Part shown: one piece after another, positions 20,631 through 31,438 of the stretch
How positions within the stretch are numbered: position 1 is the stretch's first letter
How the letters are laid out: each line of letters opens with the position of its first letter
Assembly: GCA_036365455.1 (NCBI GenBank)
Contig: JAWQUS010000009.1
Coordinates: 6,850,001-6,914,000, forward strand
Direction: 5' to 3'
From: Macrosoma leucophasiata
Taxonomy: Eukaryota > Arthropoda > Insecta > Lepidoptera > Hedylidae
DNA length: 64,000 bases
Position numbers and translations under genes: made by a program
Notes under the pieces: model-generated
The model's database searches: none
What the model was told of the DNA's origin: nothing
Seen by the model: only the letters and a program-made list of their open reading frames with translations

Positions 20631-21117
20631 GGCGCGTATCTACATAATACATTAAAGTTTTTATGTCGAGTAATTTGTCGATTAATGTAACTTACCATCA
20701 ATGTGAATGGTTTGTGTGACACTTTAATGGCGCAAATGTATTAATAGTTGATTTGGTTAGGCAGCGACAGCCTTAAATTTGATTTGATTACAAATCCTAC
20801 GATGAGAAAATAGAAATGTTGCATTGAAATTGATTTAGAGGCATTCAATACCGATGCGGTTCTGACGCTTGACTTCACCCCACTTTAATGTTGGCTAATC
20901 GCGTAATTGGATTGGCACACGCCAAGACAACACACGCACTGTCTACCGGATATCACCGCTAATGAAAATTAGTCTTCACCTACCCCCTTATTGGATTACC
21001 CTGCTAACTCAGCCTCTTGGGCGATATAATTCACTTAAAGCCATCACATACTGCAAATTGGAATGTAAACCGTTTAAGCGCAATATATTAACACCGAACC
21101 AGAAATGGAACTTTTCG
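20631..21117. other. Non-repetitive sequence
   Basis: 20830-21100 has balanced composition and no match to repeats here. No coding frame with support. Confidence 0.4.
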
Positions 21118-21235
21118 ATTTTATTTATTTATTTATACTTTAATGCACAAAACAGTGCATAGGGCGGACTTAATGCCACTAGGCATTATTTCCCAGTCAA
21201 CCATTGGGTAGTACAGAAAAGCGACGAAGAGGTGC
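21118..21235 (-). mobile_element. CR1-like LINE 3' end fragment
   Basis: The plus strand reads TTTTATTTATTTATTTATAC, then GGGCGGACTTAATGCCACTA. This is the reverse of the LINE tail seen at 18656. Confidence 0.75.
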
Positions 21236-21337
21236 AGGAATGATTCTTTTGTCCAGTTTGGCTCCTAGGTCGAACATGTAGGCTAAACTAGACAGGTTTT
21301 TCTCCAGGAAAATATCTCATGCGTACTTTTTTATGAT

Positions 21338-21500
21338 ACAAAGGTGGCAAACAATCATGCAGTTCACATTGATGTTAAGTGATGACTGCAGCCTATACAC
21401 ATCTATACAATAACCAGAGGTCAAATGCAGATGCGTTGCCACCCCTGAGACCTTAGGTGTTCTGTCTCTGTGATAATTATTTCGGGGCCACATAAAACTT
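21338..21500 (-). mobile_element. X repeat, variant subfamily, partial
   Basis: AAGGTGGCAAACAATCATGC through GTGATAATTATTTCGGGGCC. The second half carries the variant ending (GTCTCTGTGATAATTAT) also present at 46329-46378 and 36852. Confidence 0.7.
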
Positions 21501-21870
21501 TAATTTACAAGCGATGGTACCCAGAATTCTGTCACAAAGTAAATAAAAACAAATATCGTTTCACGAAGAAATCATTTATCTCAGATATATCGGAGTAAAT
21601 TGAACGCCATGTTACAAAAGGAGCTCGACACCTCTATACATATTTATTGGCGATTTACTTAGCTTTGGCAACCAACAAAATTGATCGTCTATATTGCGCA
21701 TCTTGCCACCTTTTGTCTGAGACAGATATATTTTAACATTTTTTTAGGTTTGTTTACCTAAAGCCTCTCCATATTTTCGTAATCTCATACTAAACACGCT
21801 GGCGTCGGGACGTGAGGACCCCACCGCCCACTTAGCAAAAGAATTAATATCCCCCTTTTAGGGAGGCTTC
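21501..21870. other. No recognised feature
   Basis: AT-rich. The end (21835-21870) looks like the lead-in to the minisatellite below. Confidence 0.4.
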
Positions 21871-22060
21871 GGTCCAGTAGTGGACATCTTTGGTCCATTG
21901 GTGGATATCTTTGAGTCAGTAGTGAACATTTTAGTCCAGAAGTGGACATCTTTGAGTCCAGCAGTGGACATCTTTGGTTCAGTAGTGGACGTCTTTGGTC
22001 CAGTAGTGGACATCTTTGGTTCAGTAGTGGACATCTGTGGCCCAGTCGTGGACATTCTCA
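21871..22060. repeat. 21-bp minisatellite, about 9 units
   Basis: The unit resembles CAGTAGTGGACATCTTTGGT(C/T). Because 21 is a multiple of three, every frame stays open; the minus strand reads MSTTGPK/MSTTEPK repeats. The unit resembles the RTE LINE tail CAGTGGACGTCTTTTGGCTG visible (inverted) at 42365-42395, so I infer expansion of an RTE tail rather than a protein repeat. Confidence 0.8.
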
Positions 22061-22460
22061 CACAGTATTACTAATTAACATGTTTGTTTTCTTTAGACTG
22101 GTATTACTCGTACTAATAATAGGTCATCTTGGCATTTTTAACATGATGCTAGTAAATTAGTCGCAAGTCAAAATGTTGCAAAGTATGCACGGGTAATAAG
22201 TAGAAATACTTTTAAGTGCCTTTCGATATAAGATTTAAAAAGTCGTTATAACAACAACGTTATTTAATAGTTAACAACGTTATTTAATAGTTAACAAAAT
22301 AATATATTAAGAGACAGAAGTATGATGATATCTAAGAGGGCCTAACTAAAGACCCTCGTAATATCTAATACGTGAAATTGGTACACGAACAAAAAAAAAC
22401 ATATTTGCTTAAATTTTTATTATTTATATTTTAGGCATATAAGTACCTAAAATATAAATA
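22061..22460. other. Unassigned; short direct repeat at 22250-22297
   Basis: AACAACGTTATTTAATAGTT occurs twice in tandem. Nothing else recognised. Confidence 0.5.
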
Positions 22461-22772
22461 CTGCCTCAGTAGCGTAGTGGTATCAGGCCACTACTATTAC
22501 GCTGGGGGTCCTGGGTTCGATTCCCGAGAGTCGGGGACGATCAGAGATAACGGTTTAAAATCCTTTATCTCTGGTTCTATTAGGATTTTTCCATTTTCTG
22601 GCAGAGTTCCAGTACCTCGAAGTTTGGTAATGTGCACGGAGATAGCAACAGATTCGTCACCTGTTACATGGCCCAAAACGTAACCGGCGAATCGCGGGTG
22701 TTTGCATGTATGCTTGAATTCATGCATTTACCTCTGCCTACCCCTTCGGGGATTACAGGCGTGAAGTAACGT
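22461..22772 (+). mobile_element. S repeat: tRNA-derived SINE, full length
   Basis: The head CTGCCTCAGTAGCGTAGTGG carries an A-box-like TAGCGTAGTGG. GGGTTCGATTCCCGAG is a tRNA-type B box (pol III internal promoter). The body ends GATTACAGGCGTGAAGTAAC. The family tail is a short run of TTACG-type units rather than poly(A). Confidence 0.85.
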
Positions 22773-23186
22773 AGGTATATACCCATACCAAATATTAATC
22801 ACGTTGTGCTTTCAAACAAGATGAAAATTCATTTCTAATATCCGTGTGCCATCTACAGTATATAGAATATTTACATAAAATGGAAATACCTACATCGCCT
22901 CGGAATAATATTCACGCTTTGATATAAAGACATTTCCAAGAATCACAAACTTATCTCTTTAATTTCCTCTCAATATACTTAAACTAGCTTATAACAGTTA
23001 TATAGATTACTCACGTCACATAAATTGTTCTTAAATGTACCGTAGTATATTTTTTGTATCTGAGTGCTTATATAAAGTTCATGTTTGAAATCCATTCCAT
23101 AATGTAAACTATTGGAGAAAAATTTGAGGAAAAAGATTTTTGAGACTCTAGTCCAGATGTTAGTAATCTATATAAATATATAAAAA
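22773..23186. other. No recognised feature
   Basis: AT-rich, no supported gene. Confidence 0.5.
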
Positions 23187-23286
23187 TCAATTGCTGTTCG
23201 TAAGTCTCGAGAACGGCTGGATCGATCTGGCTAATTTTGGTTTTGAATGAATTTTGGAAGTCCAGGGTAGGTTTAAAAGTAAAACG
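23187..23286 (+). mobile_element. Helitron-like family A, 5' fragment
   Basis: Begins TCAATTGCTGTTCGTAAG and stops after GGTTTAAAAG; the 3' end is missing. Confidence 0.6.
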
Positions 23287-25075
23287 TTTCTCTCAAAATT
23301 TTGAAATCTTTTATTTTTCTTCCCAGGTGCATCAAAATATGGAAAAGACTCAGTAATTCCTGTACAATTTCGTATTCAAATCATATTTTCAGTGCGTTCA
23401 AGACCGAGAGCTGCAGCAAAACAATGAGATTGTTTAAGTGCTAGCTAACTAACAAAACAGGTCGAGCCAACTATTCGAAACAATGGACACTTTTCTCTTT
23501 CGCCCCACAGCTCGTATTTTTACTGAAAACAATTGTTGAATGGGAAATATTGGGCAGACTTGCTATAAAAGCTTATCTTATATGGCAGATTTATTGAAAA
23601 CTAACTGTGCCCGCGACTTCGCTTGCATGAGAATTTAAGTAATAATTCAGATGATGATAAAGAAATAAATAAATTTACCTACCTACATGCATCGGAGAAC
23701 TCCACATCGCTCTCCTCTTGTGGTTAATTCCCTAGAAGACTGGCCGCATTGACACGTTGAATGGCAACGGTTTTTTTTTACAAAGAATAAACCAATACTG
23801 TGATCACGTAAAGCATCGAACAAATGTTAGAAATATCTTTTACATAAATATCGATTCGTATCTCAAATGTATCACATTTAGGTTATGTTTGATCATTTTA
23901 CAAAAGGAATGAAGAAAGATGTAAAAACTTAGGAAATATCGTAAAAAAACTGCAGCACGTCACGCGTATTAACTAAAAAATTAAAACATCCAAAGCCCCG
24001 TAAGTCCCGTATATACCTACTCGTATAAGAGTAATTATCCTTAATTTTGTACAAATATTCGAAAAACGCCGGGCGGTCACTTATCCCTGGGACACATTGT
24101 ATGCGTAGTTAAAGTATAACTGAAAGTTAAAACAGATAACTGAACTGTAACTAATCAATAGAACTAGGAATGCTAACAAATCTAATTATTTTCCTAAGCA
24201 TCAGCCTTCTCTAATCAGCTATCTTAGGACGGAGGGAACAGAATGGAATTCTCTTTTGTAATAATATGAATGTCGCCTTGCAAACGGCCACTTAATCGGA
24301 TAGCGGGCTTTGGAGAGTCTGACGGCTGAGATAATTGGGGTGATGATTAAATTGTGCCAAAGTTTCGACACTGAGCTGAGATGCGGCGTTGGCTAAGTAA
24401 CCTTTACTAGCTTTACTGAAGCTTTTGATTTGGCAAATAGTGGAATCTTATCTTATTGCTTCATCAATATCTTCAAAACGTTGTCGTTTAAGGTCTGTGC
24501 TATATTAATACAACTTTTAATGTTTTTGATCTAAGATTCTAGTGCAAATCGTAGTATCCGGATAGTCATAGTATGACAAATTTCAATCGGGTGCAAGTAT
24601 AAAATATCTATGAATTAAATCTAGAATATATATGCAGAGGGAAATAATATGTGCATTCTACATACAGAAATTGATTTCTGGATCGATTCGTATGATTTTT
24701 TGTGCTTTGATCATTGGGTTTCTGAATGATTTGGATTCACAATTGGACTTAATAGGTGAAACTACGATTGGGTTCCATAAGTAGATAACAATATTTTTTT
24801 CATTTGACTTTATTTGGGAAATGATTTCCTTTTCTCTATGTAAGTGGTCTAGTCGTGGTAGTCTTAATCATCCTTTGATACACGTGCGAAGAATATTAGA
24901 TAACACTAAAAGCTCCGAAGCAACGAACACGTAAAATACAGGAGAAATATTATGACACGTAAAACTCACTAATATATATATAATTTTCCTTAACGATAAA
25001 CCAGTGAATACAATGGCGTTTGTTCTACTGAATTAATCTTCAGCTATCACGCATTCATATTAGATATAATAGAAA
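23287..25075. other. Long unassigned stretch
   Basis: A scrap of a Helitron-like end (TGTGCCCGCGACTTCGCTTG) is near 23605. The stretch 24170-24420 is non-repetitive within the window and has balanced composition. No gene or RNA could be supported. Confidence 0.4.
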
Positions 25076-25400
25076 TCAATTGCTGTTCGTTAGTCTCGCT
25101 TAAACTTGAGAACGGCTGAATGGATTTATCTTATGTTGGTCTTGAAATGTTCGTGGAGGTCTAGGAAAGGTTTAAAAGTTGAGAAAAATTCGAATAATTT
25201 CCGGGAAAACCCTAAAAGCAGCCCTTTTTTCCCATACAAACGTTTTCTAACTAAAATGTAGACTCAATTTGTGCTTTATTGCTATAATATAAAGTTCATA
25301 TTAAATTATAAGCACTCACTGTCTAAGCAATGTAGGTATGTTTCTAATGTCAGAGTCAACAAATCTTTTTGACAGGACGAAGTCTGTCGGGTCCGTTGGA
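25076..25400 (+). mobile_element. Helitron-like family A, diverged full copy
   Basis: TCAATTGCTGTTCGTTAGTC at the start and GGACGAAGTCTGTCGGGTCC near the end. The terminal CTAG is lost. Confidence 0.5.
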
Positions 25401-25822
25401 TAAAATATTATTAGGCCCGCATTCGAGGATCGATCCCGGATTCGAGGAGACCTAATATTAAGTGATATTGAAATATAATATACCTACGAGTGTATACTAT
25501 ACAGAATATTCCCCGTGAGTGACACCCCTGGATAAATTTCAAATCAGGATTCTAAATAATTAAACGGCGAATTATTACGCTGCATATACCTATCACCACC
25601 CTTTACAGGAAATACTAAAGAGAACTCTACATCTATAAATAATAGTTAACAGAAATATTGATGCTTTGCAAATAAGCATCCTATTATGTGTTTCATTTTT
25701 TTTGTGCGTTTAAAATCTTCCATTTTTTAAAAACATTATGACTTGTTGCTACGCTATTGAGCTACGAGGCGTAGCTCGTGCATTACTACGATATGTTCAA
25801 GAAATGCTGTATTTTTAGTTTA
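25401..25822. other. No recognised feature
   Basis: Contains a small direct repeat, GAGGATCGATCCCGGATTCG, near 25425. No gene. Confidence 0.4.
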
Positions 25823-26017
25823 CTAGTGGCCCGCACCGACTTCGCACGGGTACAATTTAGGTACTTACATAATATTGCATCTATAAATTGAGATGTACGC
25901 TATCCTATCTGGTAAGTTGGATCAAACTGCATACGGTGTGCAAGTTTGATTAAAATCGGTTTAGTAGTTTAGGAGTCCATCGCGGACAAACACTGTGACA
26001 CGTAATATATATTAAGA
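25823..26017 (-). mobile_element. Helitron-like family D
   Basis: The plus strand begins CTAGTGGCCCGCACCGACTT and ends near ATATATATTAAGA, so the minus strand runs TCTTAAT...CCACTAG, flanked by A/T. The internal motif AATCGGTTTAGTAGTTTAGG is typical of lepidopteran dispersed repeats. A fragment of the same type ends at 35698. Confidence 0.5.
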
Positions 26018-26044
26018 TAAGTTTAATTTAATTTTAATGTAATA

Positions 26045-26340
26045 CCTATTTTATTTTATTTATTTATTTATTTAACTTCTATGCACATAGAAAAGGTACA
26101 TAAGGCGGACTTAATGCTACTACAAGGCATTATCGACCAGTCAACCCTTGGGTTGTGTTGAAAATTTAACTGGTGCTGACAGGTGAGAATGTTAAAATAA
26201 TATACTATATAGACACACATATGCATCATAGATAAATAAATATATGCATACATATTACACAAATATATACATACAATGATATAAAAAAAATATTGATATA
26301 TAAATACGAAGTTCAAGTCTTTCAATAAACAGCTGTTATA
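26045..26340 (-). mobile_element. CR1-like LINE 3' fragment
   Basis: TATTTATTTATTTATTTAAC, then AAGGCGGACTTAATGCTACT on the plus strand. It is a longer but diverged version of the tail at 11651. Confidence 0.7.
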
Positions 26341-27074
26341 TGAGTCATAATTAATATTTTATGTAAGAAGTAGGAAAAAATACAGTTCAAATTGATGGTT
26401 GGTGTTGTGCATTTAACGAAATTAAAAGGAAAACTATCACACTTAAGTTGGCTTTACAAGTTAACGAGTAATAGTCGACCTAATGTAATTGTCGCAATTT
26501 TTGAACAACCCCATAGAAAATATTTATTTTTATTTTTCATTACATTAATCAAACCTAAAAACTACGAAAAATTATACTGCGCGTGGCCTGACACGGACTT
26601 GACCGGCTTAAATTTTCAAAATGTATTATACTATCCGTTTCCATAAATGTGATATCTTTGTTACATGTTTCATGAACCCGAGACGCTTTCCAGGTTGTGG
26701 TTAAGGCTGTCTCAAACTGTATTGCTAATGGCGGTTGCTGGGTAACATTCGATGAATTGACGTTAAGTGAACTATTGACTAACTAACTAACACTGATACA
26801 CTCTAAACTTGAGTCTATATTGTGTATATAAACCATATCATGCTTGAGACACCGAGCAAAAGCTAAAAATTAAAACACACAAACGATTGTTACTCGTATA
26901 TTAATGCATATATAATTCAGTCGCTAATTATACTGTGTAATAAGGGGCCTTAGAGTAAGCCATCTTTATAGTTTATTGAGATACGGTAATTGAAAAAGTG
27001 TCTTGGGTTCTTCGTGACAATAGATGTGTTAGAAAAAGTTGACAAGTTCTGTAGAAATCAAACCATTTCAACTG
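26341..27074. other. No recognised feature
   Basis: An 84-codon open frame at 26392-26646 has no recognisable family features and is not called a gene. Confidence 0.4.
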
Positions 27075-27410
27075 TTTTTTTATGTTATAAAAGTGGCAAG
27101 CAAGCATGCAATTCACATTGATGTTAAGTGATGAAAACAGCCTGTAGACACGCACATAAAAACTAGAGGTCAAACCTCTGGTCTTCCACCCCTGAGACCT
27201 TAGTTGTTATATTTCTACCGGTTACTACACTATCGTATTCCGAAATAACTACACTACCATCAACTACACTACCATCTCAGTTAGATGGTAGTGTAGTTAT
27301 TTCGGAATACGATAGTGCTGAACACTACCATTTGGCGGCAAATAGATTAAGTAATGCGGTGGTGCCTATGCCCTCGAGTCCCTAGGAAATTTACCACTTA
27401 TAAGATAAGT
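27075..27410 (-). mobile_element. X repeat, variant, interrupted by a snap-back
   Basis: The X tail and middle occupy 27075-27220. The inverted repeat at 27229-27316 then duplicates part of X in reverse, and the X head continues to 27410 (AGTAATGCGGTGGTGCCTAT). The two halves flank the fold-back. Confidence 0.7.
27229..27316. repeat. Snap-back inverted repeat inside X
   Basis: The left arm 27229-27261 (ACTATCGTATTCCGAAATAA...) is the exact reverse complement of the right arm (27283-27316). A 15-nt extra copy of AACTACACTACCATC sits beside the short loop. Confidence 0.85.
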
Positions 27411-27580
27411 TACATTTATCTCGCGCATCCAAACTAAACGAAGATAGCCCCGAATAATTTTCGAACTGCTGTCAGACGAATGTTATCCAAGAATACCCAA
27501 ACAACTAAGTCCACGGACTCTGAAAAGCAATACGCAACGTCGGGTTCATTTTAGTTTAGTTTGAATAGTGTAATTTCGTG
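27411..27580 (+). repeat. Diverged copy of the 195-bp MITE family
   Basis: ATTTATCTCGCGCATCCAAA at the left and CAACGTCGGGTTCATTTTAG at the right match the MITE at 37271-37491, with heavy divergence. Confidence 0.6.
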
Positions 27581-27727
27581 GACTGTGGATTATTAAAGTC
27601 TAACAACAAATTAAGCTATTTCCATTAATAATATTCTGAATGCTAAAGTACCACTGTAGGTCTGTCTGTCACGACCAAATAACTGAGGCTATTTTGATGA
27701 AGATAATGATTAAAGATGTAGATGTAA

Positions 27728-28690
27728 GTTGAGATTTGAAATTTGGGCTGAGCTACAGTCATTCCAGTGGTGCCAAGTTGACTACCGATACATCGAGGTG
27801 CTGCGGAGCTTGTATGAAAACGCCACTATGTCGGTCCGGCTTCAGGATCAAAATCTATCCAACTGCAGCGAGGTGTGAGACAGGGAAATGTTATATCTCC
27901 GAAACTGTTCGCCGCTTAATTGGAAGACGTCTTCAAGCTTATGAACTAGACAGGATTCGGCATCAATGTTAACGGCGAGTACATCTCCCACCTCCGATTT
28001 GCAGATGATATCGTAGTCATGGCTGAGACCCTGGAAGACCTTAGCACAATGCTCAATGACCTCAGTAGGGCCTCCCAACGAGTGGGCCTTAAAATGAACA
28101 TGGACAAGACAAAGATCATGTCAAATGTCCATGTTACACCCACTCCTGTTATGGTCGCGGGTACTTCACTCGTAGTTGTTGGCCTGGGACAAACGGTCCA
28201 GTTAGGTCGGTCCAATTTTGAGAAAGAGGTCAATCGCCGAAACCAACTCGGTTGGGCAGCGTTCGGGAAGCTATAGTCATCTTCTCGTCCAACTTACCGC
28301 AGTTTCTCAAGAAAAATGTTTTTGACCAATGTGTGTTGCCAGTGACGACGTATGGGACAGAAACGTGGTTGCTCACTATGGGCCTCATAAGAAGGCTCAA
28401 GGTCACTCAGATAGCAATGGAGAGGGCTATGCTCAGAGTTTCTCTGGGAGATCGATTCAGAAATGAGGAGATTCGCATGAGAACCAAAATTACCGAGATA
28501 GCTCACCGAATAGCGAGACTCAAGTGGACACATAGCTCGAAGAACTGATGGCCGTTGGGGCAGAGCAGTTCTAGTGTGGCGACCACGTATCGGAAAACGA
28601 AGCGTAGGCAGGCCCACAAAATGGACCGACGTCCTGGTGAAGGTCGCGGGCAATCGCTGGCTCGTTCGTTGTGGCAATCTTTGGGAGAGC
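27728..28690 (+). pseudogene. RTE reverse transcriptase, multiply frameshifted
   Basis: Pieces in different frames add up to an RTE RT. YRYIEVLRSLYENATMSVRL comes first, then FADDIVV at about 27998-28020 (the F/YADD active-site box). Next are MAETLEDLSTMLNDLSRASQRVGLKMNMDKTKIM (28019-28120) and the thumb region FDQCVLPVTTYGTETW and TQIAMERAMLRVSLGDRFRNEEIR (28320-28480). Last is the C-terminal GRPTKWTDVLVKVAG (about 28605-28650). At least three frameshifts and several stops separate them. The endonuclease domain and the N-terminal RT are missing. It is an old, dead copy. Confidence 0.8.
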
Positions 28691-28747
28691 CCTTTGTTCA
28701 GCAGTAAACGTCTTTTGTCTAAAATTATGATGATGATTATGATGAAA
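27728..28747 (+). mobile_element. RTE-type LINE, 5'-truncated and decayed
   Basis: RT middle and C-terminal coding sequence ending in a TGATGATGATTATGATGA tail. Short trinucleotide tails like this are typical of RTE elements. A related copy lies at 42349-43150 on the minus strand. Confidence 0.8.
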
Positions 28748-29157
28748 TCTTACGTACGTTTGAATGTAGAGAAAGGACATTGGCTAGTGTTTCTGTTTAA
28801 ACAAAGAGCACGCAAAAGAAGTCGCGGAGCTGCTAAAAGAGTACTCTTATTTTGAGATACGAAATGTATGAACAATTTTACCTCAACATATAATACAGAA
28901 CAGACACATTCACTCATAAGTGTCACGACGTTGTAGAAATTAAGCGACAATGTGTTTCCATTTATTTGATGTGTTCGCATCTCGTAGGAAATGACGTTTC
29001 CCTTCACTCGAATAATGTATGTTTGTTGTCTGCCCTCTTTGCTAGTCGCTTATTTATAGAACAGTTGGTAGATAATTACAAGTTTCACTGCCTCTTACTA
29101 CGAGTATGTAGTGTAAATGTGTATTATCCAAGTAAGTAAGGAGGTATTATATTAATA
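28748..29157. other. No recognised feature
   Basis: Between the RTE tail and the mariner. No supported gene. Confidence 0.5.
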
Positions 29158-30450
29158 GGTTGGGGAAAAAGTCTTTTCGCATTACAGTATGTAAGAACTT
29201 GTAATAAAATCTCTTTGGCTGTAGTATTTGCATCTGGCTGGTTTTGGTATCATTGTAAATTGAAATTTTAAAGAACACAATTCCAAATTCAAATTAGGCA
29301 AATGTGTGATTTTCATTTGTTTTTCGTACTGTCAAGATGAGTGAATCTAATGAAGAAATTCGATACATTTTAAAATTTTACTACAAAAAAGGTAAAAATG
29401 CAACGCAAGCCGCGAAACAAATTTGCGATGCTTATGGACCTAGTGCAGTGTCTGTGAGAGTAGCACAAATTTGGTTTAAGCGTTTTCAATCTGGAAATTT
29501 TGATGTCAAAGATGCACCTCGCTCTGGTCGCCCTGTTACGTATAAAATGAATGCCATTTTTGAAAAAGTGGAGCAAGATCGACATATCAGTAGTTGCGAC
29601 GTACCTGAATAACTGAAAATTGATCACAAAACAGTTTTGGCGCATAAGAAAAAAGCTGGGTACAAAAAAAAGCTCGATATTTGGGTACCTCACGAGCTCA
29701 CTGAAAGAAACCTAATGAACCGTGTACTCATTTGTGATTCTTTATTACGACGTAATGAAACCGAATCATTTTTGAAGAAGCTGATAACTGGTGATGAAAA
29801 GTGGATCACGTACGATAAGAACGTGCGAAAAAGGTCGTGGTCAAAGGCCGGTCAGGCTTCACAGACTAAGGCGAAACCCGGGTTAACTCGCAATAAGGTG
29901 ATGTTGTGTGTGTGGTGGGATTGGAAGGACATTATTCATTATGAGCTATTACCACCAGGCAGGACTATCGATTCTGAACTCTACTGCGAACAACTGATGA
30001 GATTAAAGCAAGAAGTTGAGAGAAAGCGGCCGGAATTGATCAACAGAAGGGGTGTGGTGTGGTGTTTCATCATGATAACGCTAGACCTCACACATCTATA
30101 GCCACTCAGCAAAAATTAAGAGTTTGGCTGGGAGGTGTTAATGCATCCGCCGTATAGTCCTAACCTTGCACCTTCAGATTTCCACCTGTTTCGGTCTCTT
30201 CAGAATTCTTTATGCAATGTTAGGTTAACATCACGAGAGGACTGCCAAATCCACTTGTCGCGGTATTTTGATGAGAAGTCCCAAAATGTTTATAGCAATG
30301 GGATCATGTCCCTACCTACAAGATTATCGATGTTATCAAAGGTTATCGAACAAAATGGTACATACATACTTTAGTTAAATTTAAATAAACTATATTAAAA
30401 AATGTTTTGAATTATCTTTAAAAATGCGAAGAAACTTTTTCTCCAACCAA
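29158..30450 (+). mobile_element. Mariner element, near full length, inactive
   Basis: Ends GGTTGGGGAAAAAGTC (left) and TTTTTCTCCAACCAA (right), flanked by TA at 29156-29157 and 30451-30452, as expected for Tc1/mariner. It is about 1.29 kb, the usual mariner size. It is the reference for interpreting 16706-18053. Confidence 0.9.
29337..30374 (+). pseudogene. Mariner transposase with stop and frameshifts
   Basis: The transposase starts MSESNEEIRYILKFYYKKGK and carries two helix-turn-helix regions (residues about 5-110) including the WFKRFQSGNFDVKDAPRSGRP linker. It is broken by TAA at 29610, where the other copy has GAA (DVPE* against DVAEE). The frame resumes with the WVPHELTERN motif, DEKWITYDK (first Asp) and HHDNAGPHTS-equivalent sequence. 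That segment is shifted by a GTGTG duplication near 30055 and again by a 2-base loss near 30120. The final part HPPYSPNLAPSDFHLF keeps the third catalytic Asp of the DD34D triad, although the nearby conserved Asp in SPDLAP is Asn. It cannot encode active enzyme. Confidence 0.88.
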
Positions 30451-30529
30451 TACGTTGGTAAGTACACAATGTGTATGTTGGATTAAGTATACTGTGCTAC
30501 TATTATAAATAAATAAGTAACGAAAAAAA

Positions 30530-30834
30530 CGTAACTTCACGCCTGTAATCCTCGAAGGGGTAGGCAGAGGTTGCATGCATTCAAGCATACATGCAAACAC
30601 CCACGATTCGCCGGTTACGTTTTGGGCCATGTAACAGGTGGCGAGCCTGTTGACATCGTCGGGCACATTACCAAACTTCGAGGTACTGGAAAATTTCCAG
30701 AAAAGGGAAAAATCCCAATAAAACCAGAGATAAAGGACTTCACACCATTATCTCTGATAACCCACGACCCGGGAATCGAACCCAGGACCTCAGCGTAGTA
30801 GTAGTGGCCTGCTACCACTAGGCTATCGCGGCAG
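30530..30834 (-). mobile_element. S repeat, full length
   Basis: The minus strand reads CTGCCGCGATAGCCTAGTGG, then the B box GGTTCGATTCCCGGG, through AGGCGTGAAGTTACGT. It is next to the mariner but independent of it. Confidence 0.85.
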
Positions 30835-31267
30835 TTAATAAATAATTAAAAAATAACATACCCCACTAAAATAACGGTATTAATTAAATAAATATAACGT
30901 AGGAATGATATTATTATTGGAACCGTCCGAGCTTCTGGATTAAGTACACTCGCGGCTTACAGTGCGCCGAGAGAGATATTTTCTGAGACTTCACTTATGT
31001 TTTATGTATAATGAGTAGGTATATAATAATATTTTTCTTATGAAAGATAAGGTACCGTACTGAATGATGTTACATCCGTGGTGCCTCTTTAATTCTAATG
31101 TAAAGAACATTAGTCATAAAAAATATTTAAAAAAAATATCTGAGATGCTGACAACAACCTCTGTCATTTGACATGTCACACGACACAGTTTACGATTTTT
31201 TTATTTTTTATTTTCTGATTTACACCCCGAAAGTGGCCCCCCTGTTAAAAATTTACTATTTTACTTG
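30835..31267. other. No recognised feature
   Basis: AT-rich, no supported gene. Confidence 0.5.
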
Positions 31268-31438
31268 ACGTGTTCATCTTTGGGTCACCAATTTACATAT
31301 ATTCATCAAATTGCAACTCAATCGGTCGAGTAGTTTCGGAGCAAATTGGCTGTGAAGGACGGACAGACAGACAGACAGACAGACGCACGAGTGATCCTAT
31401 AAAGGTTCCTTTTTTCCTTTTAAGGTACGGAACCCTAA
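31268..31438 (+). repeat. Lepidopteran-type repeat with (GACA)n and GGAACCCTAAAAA end
   Basis: AATCGGTCGAGTAGTTTCGG, then a GACAGACA run, then GGTACGGAACCCTAAAAA. It shares its ending with 4195-4293. It is a dispersed-repeat tail; the parent class is not shown. Confidence 0.6.

Noticed and set aside
21858..22160. MSTTGPK-repeat protein and its plus-strand counterparts
   Set aside because: Produced by a 21-bp tandem repeat, with no promoter, splice or family support.
22461..22530. Free-standing tRNA gene
   Set aside because: The A- and B-box-bearing segment is the head of a 310-bp SINE that recurs many times, and the tRNA fold is not complete.
26392..26646. 84-codon plus-strand open frame
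   Set aside because: No recognisable features and no neighbouring gene signals.
28252..28855. Separate small genes in 28252-28855 on both strands
   Set aside because: Plus-strand pieces are frameshifted RTE reverse transcriptase and minus-strand pieces are shadows.
30135..30374. Loss of a catalytic Asp in the mariner at SPNLAPSD
   Set aside because: Counting 34 residues from the second Asp (HDNA) reaches the Asp of APSD, which is retained; the D-to-N change is at a conserved but non-catalytic position.
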